Positions 51,601 to 60,280 of a stretch of 64,000 bases of DNA are shown in pieces. The position numbers were made by a program, and so were the translations under genes. The stretch covers positions 434,001 through 498,000 of the forward strand of contig JAWMQN010000001.1 of assembly GCA_033283265.1 (NCBI GenBank), given 5' to 3'. Below the pieces are notes generated by a model. It had not been told where the DNA came from. It saw only the letters and a list, made by a program, of their open reading frames with translations, and did no database searches. Within the stretch, counting starts at the first letter, position 1. Each line of letters starts with the position of its first letter. The DNA is from Mangrovimicrobium sp033283265 (GTDB taxonomy: Bacteria; Pseudomonadota; Gammaproteobacteria; Pseudomonadales; Halieaceae).

Positions 51601-52161
51601 GGTGCGGCGCATCCGGTTCTCGGTTTCCCTGCGCCGTTCCTTGTACTTGGAGATACCCGCCGCTTCCTCGATGAATACCCGCAGTTCCTCGGGCTTGGAC
51701 TCGATCAGGCGCGAGATCATGCCCTGCTCGATAATGGCGTAACTGCGCGGCCCGAGACCGGTGCCGAGGAAGATGTCGGTAATGTCCCGGCGGCGGCAGC
51801 GGGTGCCGTTGAGGTAGTACTCGGACTGGGATTCCCGCGAGACCTGGCGCTTGACGGATATCTCCGCATAGCGGGCGTACTCGCCGCCGACACTGCCGTC
51901 GCTGTTGTCGAAAATCAGCTCGATGGACGCCTGCCCGACCGGCTGGCGGTTGACCGAGCCGTTGAAGATGACGTCGTCCATGGATTCACCGCGCAGGTTC
52001 TTGGCTGAGCTCTCGCCCATCACCCAGCGCACGGCGTCGATTACATTGGATTTTCCGCAGCCGTTGGGGCCGACCACAGCACACATGTTGCTGGGCAGGT
52101 TGACTGTCGTGGGGTCCACGAAGGACTTGAAACCCGCCAGCTTGATTGACTTTAATCGCAT
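48664..52161 (-). CDS. smc: Chromosome segregation ATPase SMC
   Basis: 1165 residues. The N-terminal head has Walker A GPNGCGKSN at 31-39. Two long coiled-coil arms flank a central hinge (about residues 520-640, GVGSWLEAQQLSDKPRLLEQLQVQEGWQRAVE). The C-terminal head has signature LSGGEKALTAIALVF and Walker B FCMLDEVDAPLDD. It forms the SMC-ScpAB condensin-like complex. It heads smc-zipA-ligA-lipoprotein, with its own promoter. Confidence 0.97.
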   Translation of the reverse strand: MRLKSIKLAGFKSFVDPTTVNLPSNMCAVVGPNGCGKSNVIDAVRWVMGESSAKNLRGESMDDVIFNGSVNRQPVGQASIELIFDNSDGSVGGEYARYAEISVKRQVSRESQSEYYLNGTRCRRRDITDIFLGTGLGPRSYAIIEQGMISRLIESKPEELRVFIEEAAGISKYKERRRETENRMRRTLENLERLTDLRDELERQLQHLQRQAQAAEKYREYKEEERSLKAQLMALQWRELDAQVRELVQAIGELEVKLEAVHAEHQQVDTAIEQHRVEHTDRTDAFNKVQADYYSLGAEVARIEQTIRHQKERSRQLAEDLAQTDESLKEAESHLITDREKLLTWEAEVEALAPELEMLQALEESSSEALVQAEEAMHLWQQKWDEFNQSAAAPRQQAEVQQSRIQHLEQVLKRIQGRAAQLEQEREALGSGSDDGELEILAEQLAELEMQLESHSGRGEEYAARISEAREHSAACSDQLNQLRSQSQQMRGRQASLEALQQAAREDSSQGVGSWLEAQQLSDKPRLLEQLQVQEGWQRAVETVLGDYLQAVCVDDLGALGAMLDGLEKGQLALVEAGAVAAPASDALAARVQCGGRATALLSGIRAADDLAAAMAIRRSLAAHESVVTRDGIWLGPNWLRVARGDEQQAGVIARQQQLEELEQQLDAAAAQEEALEASQQAAREELSQLESQREQSQRELQAVTREHADLSAKRSAMEAKYEQVAQRRERITADIREAQEQFQQEQESVAEARQLLAEAIENMETDSRQREELLTSRDEARNRLDSCRQKARHDKDSAHQSAMRHQSLQTQAATMRESIQRTEGQVGQLRERSERLSAGMAESDSPLEGLELELEAQLELRLQAEGELTAARQSVSEVEHQLRECEQQRSSIEHRAQAVRSDLEQRRINRQSLQVQIENIQRQLRDANQELEAVLEAMPEEAAQGEWQLRLEKVAARIARLGPINLAAIDEYTLQSERKTYLDAQNEDLESALETLQSAIRKIDKETRNRFQDTFDKVNSGLQELFPRVFGGGSASLEMTGDDLLDTGIAIMARPPGKKNSTIHLLSGGEKALTAIALVFSIFQLNPAPFCMLDEVDAPLDDANTGRYARMVKEMSDKVQFIFITHNKITMEQADHLLGVTMHEPGVSRLVSVDVDEAAELAAS

Positions 52162-52246
52162 CGAGCTTTAATTACCCCGTGCATCCCTATGTTTTTTATG
52201 GATTTTTTGCCATTTCCCTGCCAAAAACCCGTCCTGACGACCACAA

Positions 52247-52275
52247 GATATAGTGTAAAGACTTTGATCTGACAA
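52247..52275 (-). promoter_or_regulatory. smc promoter (-35 TTGTCA, 17 bp, -10 TATATC)
   Basis: Minus-strand TTGTCA (52275-52270) and TATATC (52252-52247) spaced by 17 bp, about 85 bases before the smc ATG. Confidence 0.6.
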
Positions 52276-52290
52276 CACTATGCCTGAAGC

Positions 52291-52321
52291 AAAAAAAGCC
52301 GGCAATCCCTCCGCACGGCTC
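52291..52321 (-). terminator. Probable terminator of the ccm operon
   Basis: Downstream of ccmI on the minus strand, AGCCG (52320-52316) can pair with CGGCT (52301-52297) across a 14-nt loop, and seven T residues (52297-52291) follow. The stem is short, so efficiency is uncertain. Confidence 0.55.
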
Positions 52322-52335
52322 CCAGCAACGGAAAT

Positions 52336-53535
52336 TCAGGATTGCGGTTTGGGGTTGAGCAGGATCTCCACGGGCTCGCTCGAGTCGGCCGGCGCCAGCG
52401 GCCCGGCCTGGCCCAGCCAGAGGGCCTTGGCGGCCCCGGGGGTGCCGTCGGGGGAGATCTGCACTTCGACCTGCACCGAGGCAAAACTGGATATTTTCTG
52501 GCCAGCCATGCTGTTGCCGTCATCCAGGCGCACGTCCAGGGGCAGCTGGCTGGCCCTCAGGCGTTGCACCGCGATGGGCATGCGGCTGGCGCCGGTGCTA
52601 TCGCGGGCGAGAACAAACACCGCGGCATCGGGGTCGACCTGCGCCCCCGCCGGCAGGGCGACGCGCACTGTGATGCCCGACGACAGGACCGGCGCGGGCT
52701 CCACCGCCGCCGTGGCGACGGGTTCGCCGAGGCGCTCGCGGGCGGTTTCGATGACACTGGCGATCATCTCGTGGCTGGGCGAGCCCGCGGGCTCGACGAC
52801 CAGCAGGCGCTCCCAGTAGGCGATCGCCGCGCGGTACTGGCCCTGTTCGAAGGAGGCCATGCCGAGCAGGCCGAGCGCGGTGCGCTGGTGCGGGTTGACC
52901 GCCAGCGCCTGTTCGGCGCGCAGGCGGGCGCTGTCATCGAGCTGCCTGCCCGCGGCGAGATAACTGGCCTGGGCCGCGTAGGCGAGCACAGTGGCATCGC
53001 CAGGCGCTGCCACGACCAGGCGGTCGAAGTAGCGCAGTGCGCGGGCGTAGTCCTGCTCCTGCATGGCGAAGCGGCCAAGCAGTACGGTGTACTCGAGATT
53101 GTCGGGACGCTCGCTGGCCCGCGATTCGATCTGCGCCAGCAGGGCATCGAGCTGGGCGGGCGAGGACTGCTCGTCGAGGCTCTGCAGCTGTTCGGTGATC
53201 TGCACATCGGTGGCAGCGCCGAGCAGGTTGTAGAGCAGCACGCTGAAAGCGAAAACCAGTGGCAGCAACAGCCACGGGCGGAAATTGCCGCCCGCCCCCG
53301 TCGCGCTATCGGCCGGGCTGGCGCCTTCTGTCGGCGCATCTTCCAGCAGGCGCAGCCTGGCGTCTTCCAGCAGGGCGGTGTCGTCGCTCTCTGCCAGCTC
53401 CGCCTGGCGCAGGAGGTACCACTGCCGGTTGGCCTCTTCCCTGCTTGCCAGGGTGCGCCGCCCGGCCATCGGCACGATGATGAACAGCGTGGACAGCGCC
53501 AGCAACAGGGCGCAGGCGAGATAGAATCCGCTCAT
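52336..53535 (-). CDS. ccmI: Cytochrome c maturation protein CcmI
   Basis: 399 residues. Two membrane helices (about 2-22 and 92-112) with a heptad-rich loop between them are followed by periplasmic TPR repeats (PDNLEYTVLLGRFAMQEQDYARALRYFDRLV and so on). A C-terminal beta domain (GITVRVALPAGAQVDPDAAVFVLARD) completes it. CcmI presents apocytochrome c to CcmF/CcmH. It overlaps ccmH by 4 bases and is the last gene of the operon. Confidence 0.94.
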   Translation of the reverse strand: MSGFYLACALLLALSTLFIIVPMAGRRTLASREEANRQWYLLRQAELAESDDTALLEDARLRLLEDAPTEGASPADSATGAGGNFRPWLLLPLVFAFSVLLYNLLGAATDVQITEQLQSLDEQSSPAQLDALLAQIESRASERPDNLEYTVLLGRFAMQEQDYARALRYFDRLVVAAPGDATVLAYAAQASYLAAGRQLDDSARLRAEQALAVNPHQRTALGLLGMASFEQGQYRAAIAYWERLLVVEPAGSPSHEMIASVIETARERLGEPVATAAVEPAPVLSSGITVRVALPAGAQVDPDAAVFVLARDSTGASRMPIAVQRLRASQLPLDVRLDDGNSMAGQKISSFASVQVEVQISPDGTPGAAKALWLGQAGPLAPADSSEPVEILLNPKPQS

Positions 53536-53996
53536 GGCTTGCCGTCCCCATCCTCGAGCAGGGACTTCAGCCGCTGCTGCTCCTCGGCGTCGAGCTGGCT
53601 GTCCTGCGCCGGGCCGCGCCGCCGCAGGCTGAGCCAGGCGACCGCGGCAGCGATCAGCAGCAGCAGCACGGGCGACAGCCAGAGCACTGCGGTGGCGCCG
53701 GAAAACGCGGGGCGATAGCGGACGAACTCACCGTACCTGTCCACCATGTACTGGCGTATCTGGTCGTCGCTCGCCCCGGTCTGCAATTGCAGGTAGAGCT
53801 GCTTGCGCAGGTCCTGGGCGATGGGCGCGTTGGAGTCGGCGATATTCTGGTTCTGGCACTTGGGGCAGCGCAGTTCCTGGCTCAGGCTGTGGTAGCGCTG
53901 TTCCAGCAGCGGGTCGCTGAAATCGTAGGTCTCGATCACCGCCAGCGCGGGCAGCGCGACCAGCAGCAAGCACAGGGCGGACATCAGGCGTTTCAC
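53532..53996 (-). CDS. ccmH: Cytochrome c maturation protein CcmH (GTG start)
   Basis: 154 residues. The signal peptide (MKRLMSALCLLLVALPALA) is followed by the redox motif LRCPKCQNQNIADS with its CxxC pair, then a C-terminal membrane helix (ATAVLWLSPVLLLLIAAAVAWLSL). CcmH reduces the apocytochrome CxxCH thiols. The start is the GTG at 53996, overlapping the ccmG stop as GTGA. Confidence 0.94.
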   Translation of the reverse strand: MKRLMSALCLLLVALPALAVIETYDFSDPLLEQRYHSLSQELRCPKCQNQNIADSNAPIAQDLRKQLYLQLQTGASDDQIRQYMVDRYGEFVRYRPAFSGATAVLWLSPVLLLLIAAAVAWLSLRRRGPAQDSQLDAEEQQRLKSLLEDGDGKP

Positions 53997-54529
53997 AGGG
54001 CTTCCCCGGCTTTCAGTTGCTGGTAGAGGGGTTGCAGGACTTCCCCCCAGACTTTTTCGTCGACCACGCCCACATGGCGGTAGCGCACCAGCCCCCGGGC
54101 ATCGACAAGATAGGTTTCCGGCGCCCCGTAGACCCCGAGGTCGAGGCCGAGGCTGCCGTCGCGATCGGCGATGACCGCCCTGTAGGGGTCGCCGAGCTCT
54201 TCCAGCCATTTGCGCGCGGCACCGTCTTCGTCCTTGTAATTGATGCCGTAGATCGGCACCCCGCGGGAAGCCAGCTCGGTCAGGTAGGGATGCTCCACGC
54301 GGCAGGTGATGCACCAGGTCGCCCAGACATTGAACAGGGCTACTTCACCGGTCACCGCGGCGGTATCCAGGGTGCCGCCGGCGAAGGCGTCCAGCTGGAA
54401 CTCGGGGAAGGGCTTGTCGATCAGCGCCGAGGGCAGTTCCTTGGGGTCCAGCTGCAGGCCGCGGACCAGGAACACTGCGAGCACCGCGAACAGGATCAGC
54501 GGCAGGAAGAGCTTAAGCCGCGCCGGCAT
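53993..54529 (-). CDS. ccmG: Thiol:disulfide interchange protein CcmG/DsbE
   Basis: 178 residues. N-terminal anchor helix (residues 5-24) followed by a periplasmic thioredoxin fold with active site WCITC in NVWATWCITCRVEHPYL and the acidic CcmG-specific GVYGAPETYLVDARG. It reduces the apocytochrome/CcmH pair. The gene start overlaps ccmF by 17 bases. Confidence 0.95.
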   Translation of the reverse strand: MPARLKLFLPLILFAVLAVFLVRGLQLDPKELPSALIDKPFPEFQLDAFAGGTLDTAAVTGEVALFNVWATWCITCRVEHPYLTELASRGVPIYGINYKDEDGAARKWLEELGDPYRAVIADRDGSLGLDLGVYGAPETYLVDARGLVRYRHVGVVDEKVWGEVLQPLYQQLKAGEAL

Positions 54530-56492
54530 GGGCTGCCTCCGTCGCCTGGGCCGCGCGCTGCGGCTGGCTGCGATAGCGCCGGTCGAGCACGGTCAGGAAG
54601 CCGCCGCCGGCCATGAAGATGGCGCCCAACCACATCCACCGCACCAGCGGCTTGTAGTGCAGGCGGATCGCCCAGGCGCCCTCCTCGCCCACCGGTTCAC
54701 CCATGGCGACATAGAGGTCGCGGAACAGGCCGGCGTCGATCGCCGCCTCGGTCATGATGGAACCGCCGGCGAGGTAGCGGCGCTTCTGCGGCGCCAGGCG
54801 GGCGATTTCCTCACCGTCGACAAACACCGTGAAGCGGGCCTCATCGGCCACGTAGTTGGGCCCGCGCAGGGGGGCGAGCTCGAGAAAACGGAATTCGTAG
54901 CCGGCGAGCACCTCGCTCTCGCCCGGGGACATCTTCAGGTCCCGCTCGATGGCGAACTGGCTGGTGACCACGATGCCGAGCAGACTGACGGCAAAGCCGA
55001 AGTGGGCCAGCAGCATGCCCCAGTAGCTCGGGCTGAGCCGGCGCAGGCCCCTGCCGACATCGCCCGCCAGGCGCACCCGCTGGACGAGGTCCTTGCCCAG
55101 GCCGAGGATCAGCCAGCCACCCAGCAGCACCGCCAGGGCCACCCATATATTGAAGCCCTGGCCCAGCAGCGGCAGCGTCAGGGCGCAGCTCAGGGCAATC
55201 ACGCCGGGCAGCAATAACTCGCGCAGCCAGCGGGCACTGCTGTCCTGCTTCCAGCGCGATACCGGGCCGAAACCCATGAAAGGCACCAGCAGGGCCATCA
55301 GCGGCACGAAAACAGCATTGAAATACGGCGGGCCGACGGAGTACTTGCCCTGGCCCAGGGCATCCATGATCAGCGGGAACAGGGTGCCGAAGAGTACCGT
55401 CAGCGTGGCGACGAGAAAGACGATGTTGTTGACCAGCAGCAGGGTCTCCCGCGACAGCCAGGCGAAGGCGACGCGACTGCTGACCGCCGGGGCGCGCAGG
55501 GCGTAAAGCGTCAGCGAACCACCGATGACGATGCCGAGGAAGACCAGGATGAACATGCCGCGGGCCGGGTCGGTGGCGAAGGCGTGCACAGAGGTCAGCA
55601 CGCCGGAGCGCACGAGGAAGGTGCCGAGCAGGCTCAGCGAGAAGGCGAAGATCGCCAGCAGTACCGTCCAGCTCTTGAACAGCCCGCGCTTCTCAGTCGC
55701 CGCCAGCGAGTGTACCAGTGCCGTCCCGGCGAGCCAGGGCATGAAGGAGGCATTTTCCACCGGGTCCCAGAACCACCAGCCGCCCCAGCCCAGTTCGTAA
55801 TAGGCCCACCAGCTGCCGAGCATGATGCCGAGGCTGAGGAAGGCCCAGGCGATATTGGTCCAGGGCCGCGACCAGCGCGCCCAGGCGGCGTCGAGCCGGC
55901 CGCCCAGCAGCGCGGCGATGGCAAAGGCGAAGGCCACGGAGAAGCCGACATAGCCCATGTAGAGCAAGGGCGGGTGGATGATCAGGCCGGGGTCCTGCAG
56001 CAGTGGGTTGAGGTCGGAGCCGTCGGCCGGCGCACCCGGCAACAGGCGGGCAAAGGGGTTGGAGGTAAACAGGGAGAAGGACATGAAGCCGACGCCGATC
56101 GCCCCCATCACCGAGAGCACCCGCGCCAGTACCAGCAGCGGCAACTGGCGGCTGAAGATGGCTACCGCCGACGTCCACAGGCTGAGCACCAGCACCCACA
56201 GCAGCAGGGAGCCCTCGTGATTGCCCCACACCGCACTGAACTTGTAGATGGCCGGCAGCAGCGAGTTGCTGTGGTTGGCCACCAGCGCGACGGAAAAATC
56301 GTCCTGCAGGAAGGCGGTTGCCAGGCAGGCGAAACTGGTAGCGACGAACACCAGCATGCCGAGGGCCAGGCCCGGCGCCAGTGCCATGGCGCCGCTGTTG
56401 CGCCGCCAGGCGCCCCAGGCAGGCACCAGCATCAGGGTCAGCGCGAGCGCCAGCGCGAGGATCAGCGAGAAATGGCCGAGTTCTGCTATCAC
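54513..56492 (-). CDS. ccmF: Cytochrome c haem lyase subunit CcmF
   Basis: 659 residues, about 15 membrane helices. The tryptophan-rich haem-handling motif GWGGWWFWDPVENASFMPWL lies near residue 230, with conserved histidines around it (NHEGSLLLW; HPPLLYMGYVG). It attaches haem from CcmE to apocytochrome c together with CcmH and CcmI. It overlaps ccmE by 4 bases. Confidence 0.97.
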   Translation of the reverse strand: MIAELGHFSLILALALALTLMLVPAWGAWRRNSGAMALAPGLALGMLVFVATSFACLATAFLQDDFSVALVANHSNSLLPAIYKFSAVWGNHEGSLLLWVLVLSLWTSAVAIFSRQLPLLVLARVLSVMGAIGVGFMSFSLFTSNPFARLLPGAPADGSDLNPLLQDPGLIIHPPLLYMGYVGFSVAFAFAIAALLGGRLDAAWARWSRPWTNIAWAFLSLGIMLGSWWAYYELGWGGWWFWDPVENASFMPWLAGTALVHSLAATEKRGLFKSWTVLLAIFAFSLSLLGTFLVRSGVLTSVHAFATDPARGMFILVFLGIVIGGSLTLYALRAPAVSSRVAFAWLSRETLLLVNNIVFLVATLTVLFGTLFPLIMDALGQGKYSVGPPYFNAVFVPLMALLVPFMGFGPVSRWKQDSSARWLRELLLPGVIALSCALTLPLLGQGFNIWVALAVLLGGWLILGLGKDLVQRVRLAGDVGRGLRRLSPSYWGMLLAHFGFAVSLLGIVVTSQFAIERDLKMSPGESEVLAGYEFRFLELAPLRGPNYVADEARFTVFVDGEEIARLAPQKRRYLAGGSIMTEAAIDAGLFRDLYVAMGEPVGEEGAWAIRLHYKPLVRWMWLGAIFMAGGGFLTVLDRRYRSQPQRAAQATEAAHAGAA

Positions 56493-56956
56493 TTGCCTTC
56501 GCCCCCCGGCGCGTATTTGCCCTTCGGCCCGGCGCCGGACTTTTCCAGCGCATCGGCCACTTCCGGCGGCATGTAGTTCTCATCGTGCTTGGCGAGCACC
56601 TCGGAGGCGGTCAGCACACCGTCTGCACCGAGCTTGCCTGCAGCGACGGCGCCCTGCCCCTCGTCGAACAGGTCGGGCAGGATGCCGACGTAAACCACCG
56701 GCACCGTGGCGGCGTAGTCGGTAAGTTCGAAGCGCACCTCGAGGCTGTCGGCGCTGCGCTGGATGCTGCCCTCGACCACCATGCCACCGACCCGGATGGC
56801 CTGGTCCAGCGGCGCCTTGCCCGCGGCAATCTCGGCCGGCGGGAAAAACAGGTTGATGTTGCCGCGCAGCGCGTAGGCGATCAGGCCGACGGCGAGACTG
56901 GAGAAGGCCGCGAGGAAAAGCACGATATAGAGGCGCTGTTTACGGACTGGATGCAT
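56489..56956 (-). CDS. ccmE: Haem chaperone CcmE
   Basis: 155 residues. N-terminal membrane helix (residues 8-30), an OB-fold domain, and the haem-carrying histidine His124 in LAKHDENYMPPEV. It receives haem from CcmC and hands it to CcmF. It overlaps ccmD by one base. Confidence 0.96.
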   Translation of the reverse strand: MHPVRKQRLYIVLFLAAFSSLAVGLIAYALRGNINLFFPPAEIAAGKAPLDQAIRVGGMVVEGSIQRSADSLEVRFELTDYAATVPVVYVGILPDLFDEGQGAVAAGKLGADGVLTASEVLAKHDENYMPPEVADALEKSGAGPKGKYAPGGEGK

Positions 56957-57156
56957 CAGGCACCTTCCTGCTGGCTGGCGATTGGCGGATTACTGCGGCG
57001 CACTTCGCCGTCGATTTCCCGCAACAGGCGCTTGCGACGGCGCAACGGGAGGATGAGCAGGAGCGCGACGACCAGCAGTGACAGGCCGTAGGCCGCCCAG
57101 ACGAAAGCGCCGTGGCCATCCATCGCCAGCAGGCTGTGTATATCCTCGAAGTACAT
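56956..57156 (-). CDS. ccmD: Haem exporter protein CcmD
   Basis: 66 residues. One membrane helix (HGAFVWAAYGLSLLVVALLLILPL) followed by a basic tail with RRRKRLLREI, the usual CcmD layout. It stabilises the CcmABC-CcmE complex. It starts 3 bases after ccmC. Confidence 0.93.
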   Translation of the reverse strand: MYFEDIHSLLAMDGHGAFVWAAYGLSLLVVALLLILPLRRRKRLLREIDGEVRRSNPPIASQQEGA

Positions 57157-57159
57157 GGG

Positions 57160-57909
57160 TTACAACTGGCTCCCTGGCCCCTGCAGCAACTTGCGCACCC
57201 AGCCGGCACGGCGTTCGCGGTGGAGGATTTCCGCGCGCATGTTCATCAGCAGGCTGCAGGCGAACAGGGCGTAGAAGGATGCGATCATCAGCAGCAGGGG
57301 GTACAGCATACTGGCGTGGATACTGGACTCACCGGTGAACTTGATCGACGCCGGCTGGTGCAGACTGTACCACCAGTCGACCGACTTGTAGATGATCGGG
57401 ATATTGACCATGCCGACGATACTCAGCACGGCGCAGGCCTTGCCCGCGGCCTCCTTGTTGTCGAAGGCCTCGTAGAGGGCCATGACGCCGAGGTAAAGGA
57501 AGAGCAGCACCAGCATCGAGGTGATGCGCGCATCCCACACCCACCAGGTGCCCCAGGTGGGCTTGCCCCAGATCGAGCCGGTGACCAGCGAGATGAAAGT
57601 CAGGGCCGCGCCGACGGGCGCGCAGCACTTCATCGCGATGTCGGCCATCTTCATTTTCCAGATCAGGCTGATCGCACCGGCCGTCGCCATTACGTAGTAA
57701 CCGGCCAGCGCCACGACCGCGGCGGGCACGTGGATATAGATGATGCGGTAGCTGTTGCCCTGGCGGAAATCCGGCGCGGTGAACAGCAGCCCCCACACGG
57801 CGCCGCAGGCCAGGGCGAGAATGGTGAGCGGCACCAGGTAGCGCAGGATGGAACCGGAGATGGAGTACAACCAGGGAGGGGAACCGAGTTTATGGAAGAA
57901 AGTCCACAT
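57160..57909 (-). CDS. ccmC: Haem exporter protein CcmC
   Basis: 249 residues, six membrane helices. The tryptophan-rich motif WGKPTWGTWWVWDARITSML lies between helices, with haem-ligating histidines expected on either side (YIHVPAA; YSLHQPASI). It loads haem onto CcmE. It lies 57 bases downstream of ccmB. Confidence 0.96.
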   Translation of the reverse strand: MWTFFHKLGSPPWLYSISGSILRYLVPLTILALACGAVWGLLFTAPDFRQGNSYRIIYIHVPAAVVALAGYYVMATAGAISLIWKMKMADIAMKCCAPVGAALTFISLVTGSIWGKPTWGTWWVWDARITSMLVLLFLYLGVMALYEAFDNKEAAGKACAVLSIVGMVNIPIIYKSVDWWYSLHQPASIKFTGESSIHASMLYPLLLMIASFYALFACSLLMNMRAEILHRERRAGWVRKLLQGPGSQL

Positions 57910-57966
57910 AGCGCGAAGGATTATACCCGGGCGCGGGGCGCGGACAACTGAAAACGGCGACGATCT

Positions 57967-58653
57967 TCAGGCATCGACGCTAATCTTCAGTGCCGCGGCA
58001 ATCGCGAAGGGCGACAGCACGATGGCGAGGCAGAGCATGGCGCCGAGAATCGCCAGTTGCGGCGCCACCGGAAAGCCCTGTACCGCCGCGCGCACCGCCG
58101 AGCTGCCGAAGATCAGTACCGGCATATACAGCGGCAGGATCAGCAGGGAGATCAGTACCCCGCCCCGTTTCAGCCCGACTGTCAGTGCCGCACCGATGCC
58201 GCCGACCAGGCTGAGCACCGCGGTGCCCAGCAGGAGGCTGGCGAACAGGGCTGGCAACGCAACAGCCGGCAGCCCCAGCATCAGGCCGAATAGCGGCGAG
58301 GCCAGCGCCAGCAGTACGCCGGTTACCAGCCAGTGGGCGCCGACATAGGCCAGCACGGAAAAGTACAGCGGCTGGGGTGCCAGCAGCAGTTGCTCGATGC
58401 TGCCGTCGTCAAAGTCACTGCGAAATACCGTGTCCGAGGTCAACAGGCTCGCCAGCAGGGCGATGATCCACAGGATACCCGGCGCGAAACCGGCGAGAAG
58501 TTTCGGGTCCGGCCCCAGGCCCAGGGGAAATAGCGCCACCACCATGGCGAAAAACAGCAGCGGGTTGGCGATACCCGCGGGGCGGCGCAGGGCCAGCACC
58601 AGCTGGCGCTGCAACAGGCGCAGGCAAAAGGCCGGGGCCGGGGGTGCGGGCAT
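57967..58653 (-). CDS. ccmB: Haem exporter protein CcmB (ABC permease)
   Basis: 228 residues, six membrane helices. The conserved TSDTVFRSDFDDGSIEQLLLAPQPL segment lies in the second loop. It is the permease partner of CcmA in the ATP-driven release of holo-CcmE. The ATG at 58653 overlaps the ccmA stop as TGATG; the frame stays open upstream inside ccmA but is not coding. Confidence 0.95.
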   Translation of the reverse strand: MPAPPAPAFCLRLLQRQLVLALRRPAGIANPLLFFAMVVALFPLGLGPDPKLLAGFAPGILWIIALLASLLTSDTVFRSDFDDGSIEQLLLAPQPLYFSVLAYVGAHWLVTGVLLALASPLFGLMLGLPAVALPALFASLLLGTAVLSLVGGIGAALTVGLKRGGVLISLLILPLYMPVLIFGSSAVRAAVQGFPVAPQLAILGAMLCLAIVLSPFAIAAALKISVDA

Positions 58654-59261
58654 CAGCGCGGCTCCCCGAGCAGGCCTTCGCGCAAGCCCTCGCGCAGGCA
58701 GAGGCGGAACAGCGGGTGATCGGTGCGCGGCGCCTGGTGGGAGGTGAATACCACGCAGCCCCCCGCCCTGACATGCGCCACGAACTGTTGCTCCAGTTCG
58801 GCGACACCGCCCACATCGATCGCGGTAAAAGGCTCGTCCAGCAGCCACAGGGGGCTGTCGCTGAGATAGAGCCGGGCGAGGCTCACCCGGCGCTGCTGCC
58901 CGGCGGACAAGTTGTGCGCCGGCACCTCCTCGTAGCCGTAGAGCCCGACCCGCTCCAGCGCGGCGTCTATCGCTTCCTGCGAGTAGTCGCCCTCCCCCGA
59001 CACGTGCCAGGCGAGGTTTTCCCGCGGCGTCAGCAGGCCCTTCACCGCCGGCTGGTGGCCGAGGAACAGCAGTGGGCAGTTGCGGGCCACGCTGCCGTCG
59101 AAGCCGTAGTGCGACAGCCCGGCGAGAATCCGCAGGAGACTGGTTTTACCGGCGCCGTTGGCGCCTTCGATCTGCACCAGCTGGCCGGCGCCCAGGCTGA
59201 ATGAAAGCTCGGAGAACAGTTCCCGCCCGCCGCGGGACAGGCCCAGCCCCTGGGCACTCAT
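58653..59261 (-). CDS. ccmA: Cytochrome c biogenesis ATP-binding protein CcmA
   Basis: 202 residues from the ATG at 59261; a GTG two codons upstream is also possible. Walker A is GANGAGKTS, the signature LSAGQQRRVSLARLYL and Walker B LWLLDEPFTAID. It is the first gene of ccmABCDEFGHI and provides ATP hydrolysis for CcmB. It follows ttcA by 26 bases on the same strand. Confidence 0.95.
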   Translation of the reverse strand: MSAQGLGLSRGGRELFSELSFSLGAGQLVQIEGANGAGKTSLLRILAGLSHYGFDGSVARNCPLLFLGHQPAVKGLLTPRENLAWHVSGEGDYSQEAIDAALERVGLYGYEEVPAHNLSAGQQRRVSLARLYLSDSPLWLLDEPFTAIDVGGVAELEQQFVAHVRAGGCVVFTSHQAPRTDHPLFRLCLREGLREGLLGEPR

Positions 59262-59287
59262 CAACACCGGGGCTGGTTCGAGATCGG

Positions 59288-60133
59288 TCAGAGGTTCACC
59301 ACGTTGACGACGGGAATATGCAGGCTGGTGTCGATCTGCTCCGCCCGGAGGCTGCGGAAGTCGAACAACTCGCCGTCGGCCAGTTGCGAGGGCGCGACGT
59401 TGGCGATGCTGTGGAAGATGGTCTCGGTGCGCCCGGGGTACTGGCGCTCCCAGTCCCGCAACATCTTCTTGACCTCCTGCCGCTGCAAGTTTTCCTGGGA
59501 GCCGCAGAGGTTGCAGGGGATGATGGGGAAGGCCTTGTACTGTGCATACTTCGCGAGGTCTTTCTCCCGACAGTAGGCCAGCGGCCGGATGACGACGTTC
59601 TTTTTGTCATCCGAGAGCAGCTTGGGCGGCATGGCCTTGAGGCTGCCCTGGAAGAACATGTTGAGGAACAGGGTCTCGACGATATCGTCGCGGTGGTGGC
59701 CGAGGGCAATCTTGGTGGCGCCGATTTCCTGTGCAAAGCCGTAGAGGCTGCCGCGGCGCAGGCGCGAGCACAGGCCGCAGGTGGTCTTGCCCTCCGGCAC
59801 CACTTCCTTGACGATGCTGTAGGTGTCCTTTTCGAGGATGTAATAAGGTACGCCGACTTCGCTCAGGTAGGCGGGCAGGACTTCCTCGGGGAAGCCGGGC
59901 TGTTTCTGGTCGAGGTTCACCGCCACCAGCTCGAAGTTCACCGGGGCGCTGTGCTGCAGGTTCATCAGGATGTCGAGCATGCCGTAGGAGTCTTTACCCC
60001 CGGACAGGCACACCATGACCTTGTCGCCCTCCTCGATCATGTTGTAATCGACGATGGCATTGCCCACGTTGCGCCGCAGGCGTTTCTGCAGCTTGTTGAA
60101 CTCGGTTTTTTCCTTGCGCGATAGTTCCAGCAC
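59288..60133 (-). CDS. ttcA: tRNA 2-thiocytidine biosynthesis protein TtcA
   Basis: 281 residues from the GTG at 60133. The PP-loop SGGKDS lies at 44-49. The iron-sulfur cysteine pairs are Cys119/Cys122 (CGLC) and a later CNLC. GHHRDDIVETLFLNMFFQG is the family signature. The enzyme thiolates C32 of some tRNAs in an ATP-dependent reaction. The GTG start is chosen because LSRKEKTEFNKLQKRLRR is the normal N-terminus; the long upstream frame runs through repeat elements. The ribosome site is weak, so the exact start is uncertain. Confidence 0.93.
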   Translation of the reverse strand: MLELSRKEKTEFNKLQKRLRRNVGNAIVDYNMIEEGDKVMVCLSGGKDSYGMLDILMNLQHSAPVNFELVAVNLDQKQPGFPEEVLPAYLSEVGVPYYILEKDTYSIVKEVVPEGKTTCGLCSRLRRGSLYGFAQEIGATKIALGHHRDDIVETLFLNMFFQGSLKAMPPKLLSDDKKNVVIRPLAYCREKDLAKYAQYKAFPIIPCNLCGSQENLQRQEVKKMLRDWERQYPGRTETIFHSIANVAPSQLADGELFDFRSLRAEQIDTSLHIPVVNVVNL

Positions 60134-60280
60134 GATGGTTGCCGTTAGTGCTTGATTTGGCGGGCATTTTACTTGCTGGCGGTAAGTGCAGTCCAGTGAC
60201 TTGGCGGTTAGTGGACGGCTTCCGGTAATTTTTAACGGGGCAAGCGGGTGTCCCGGGCGTTGGTTAGCTCTGGACACGGG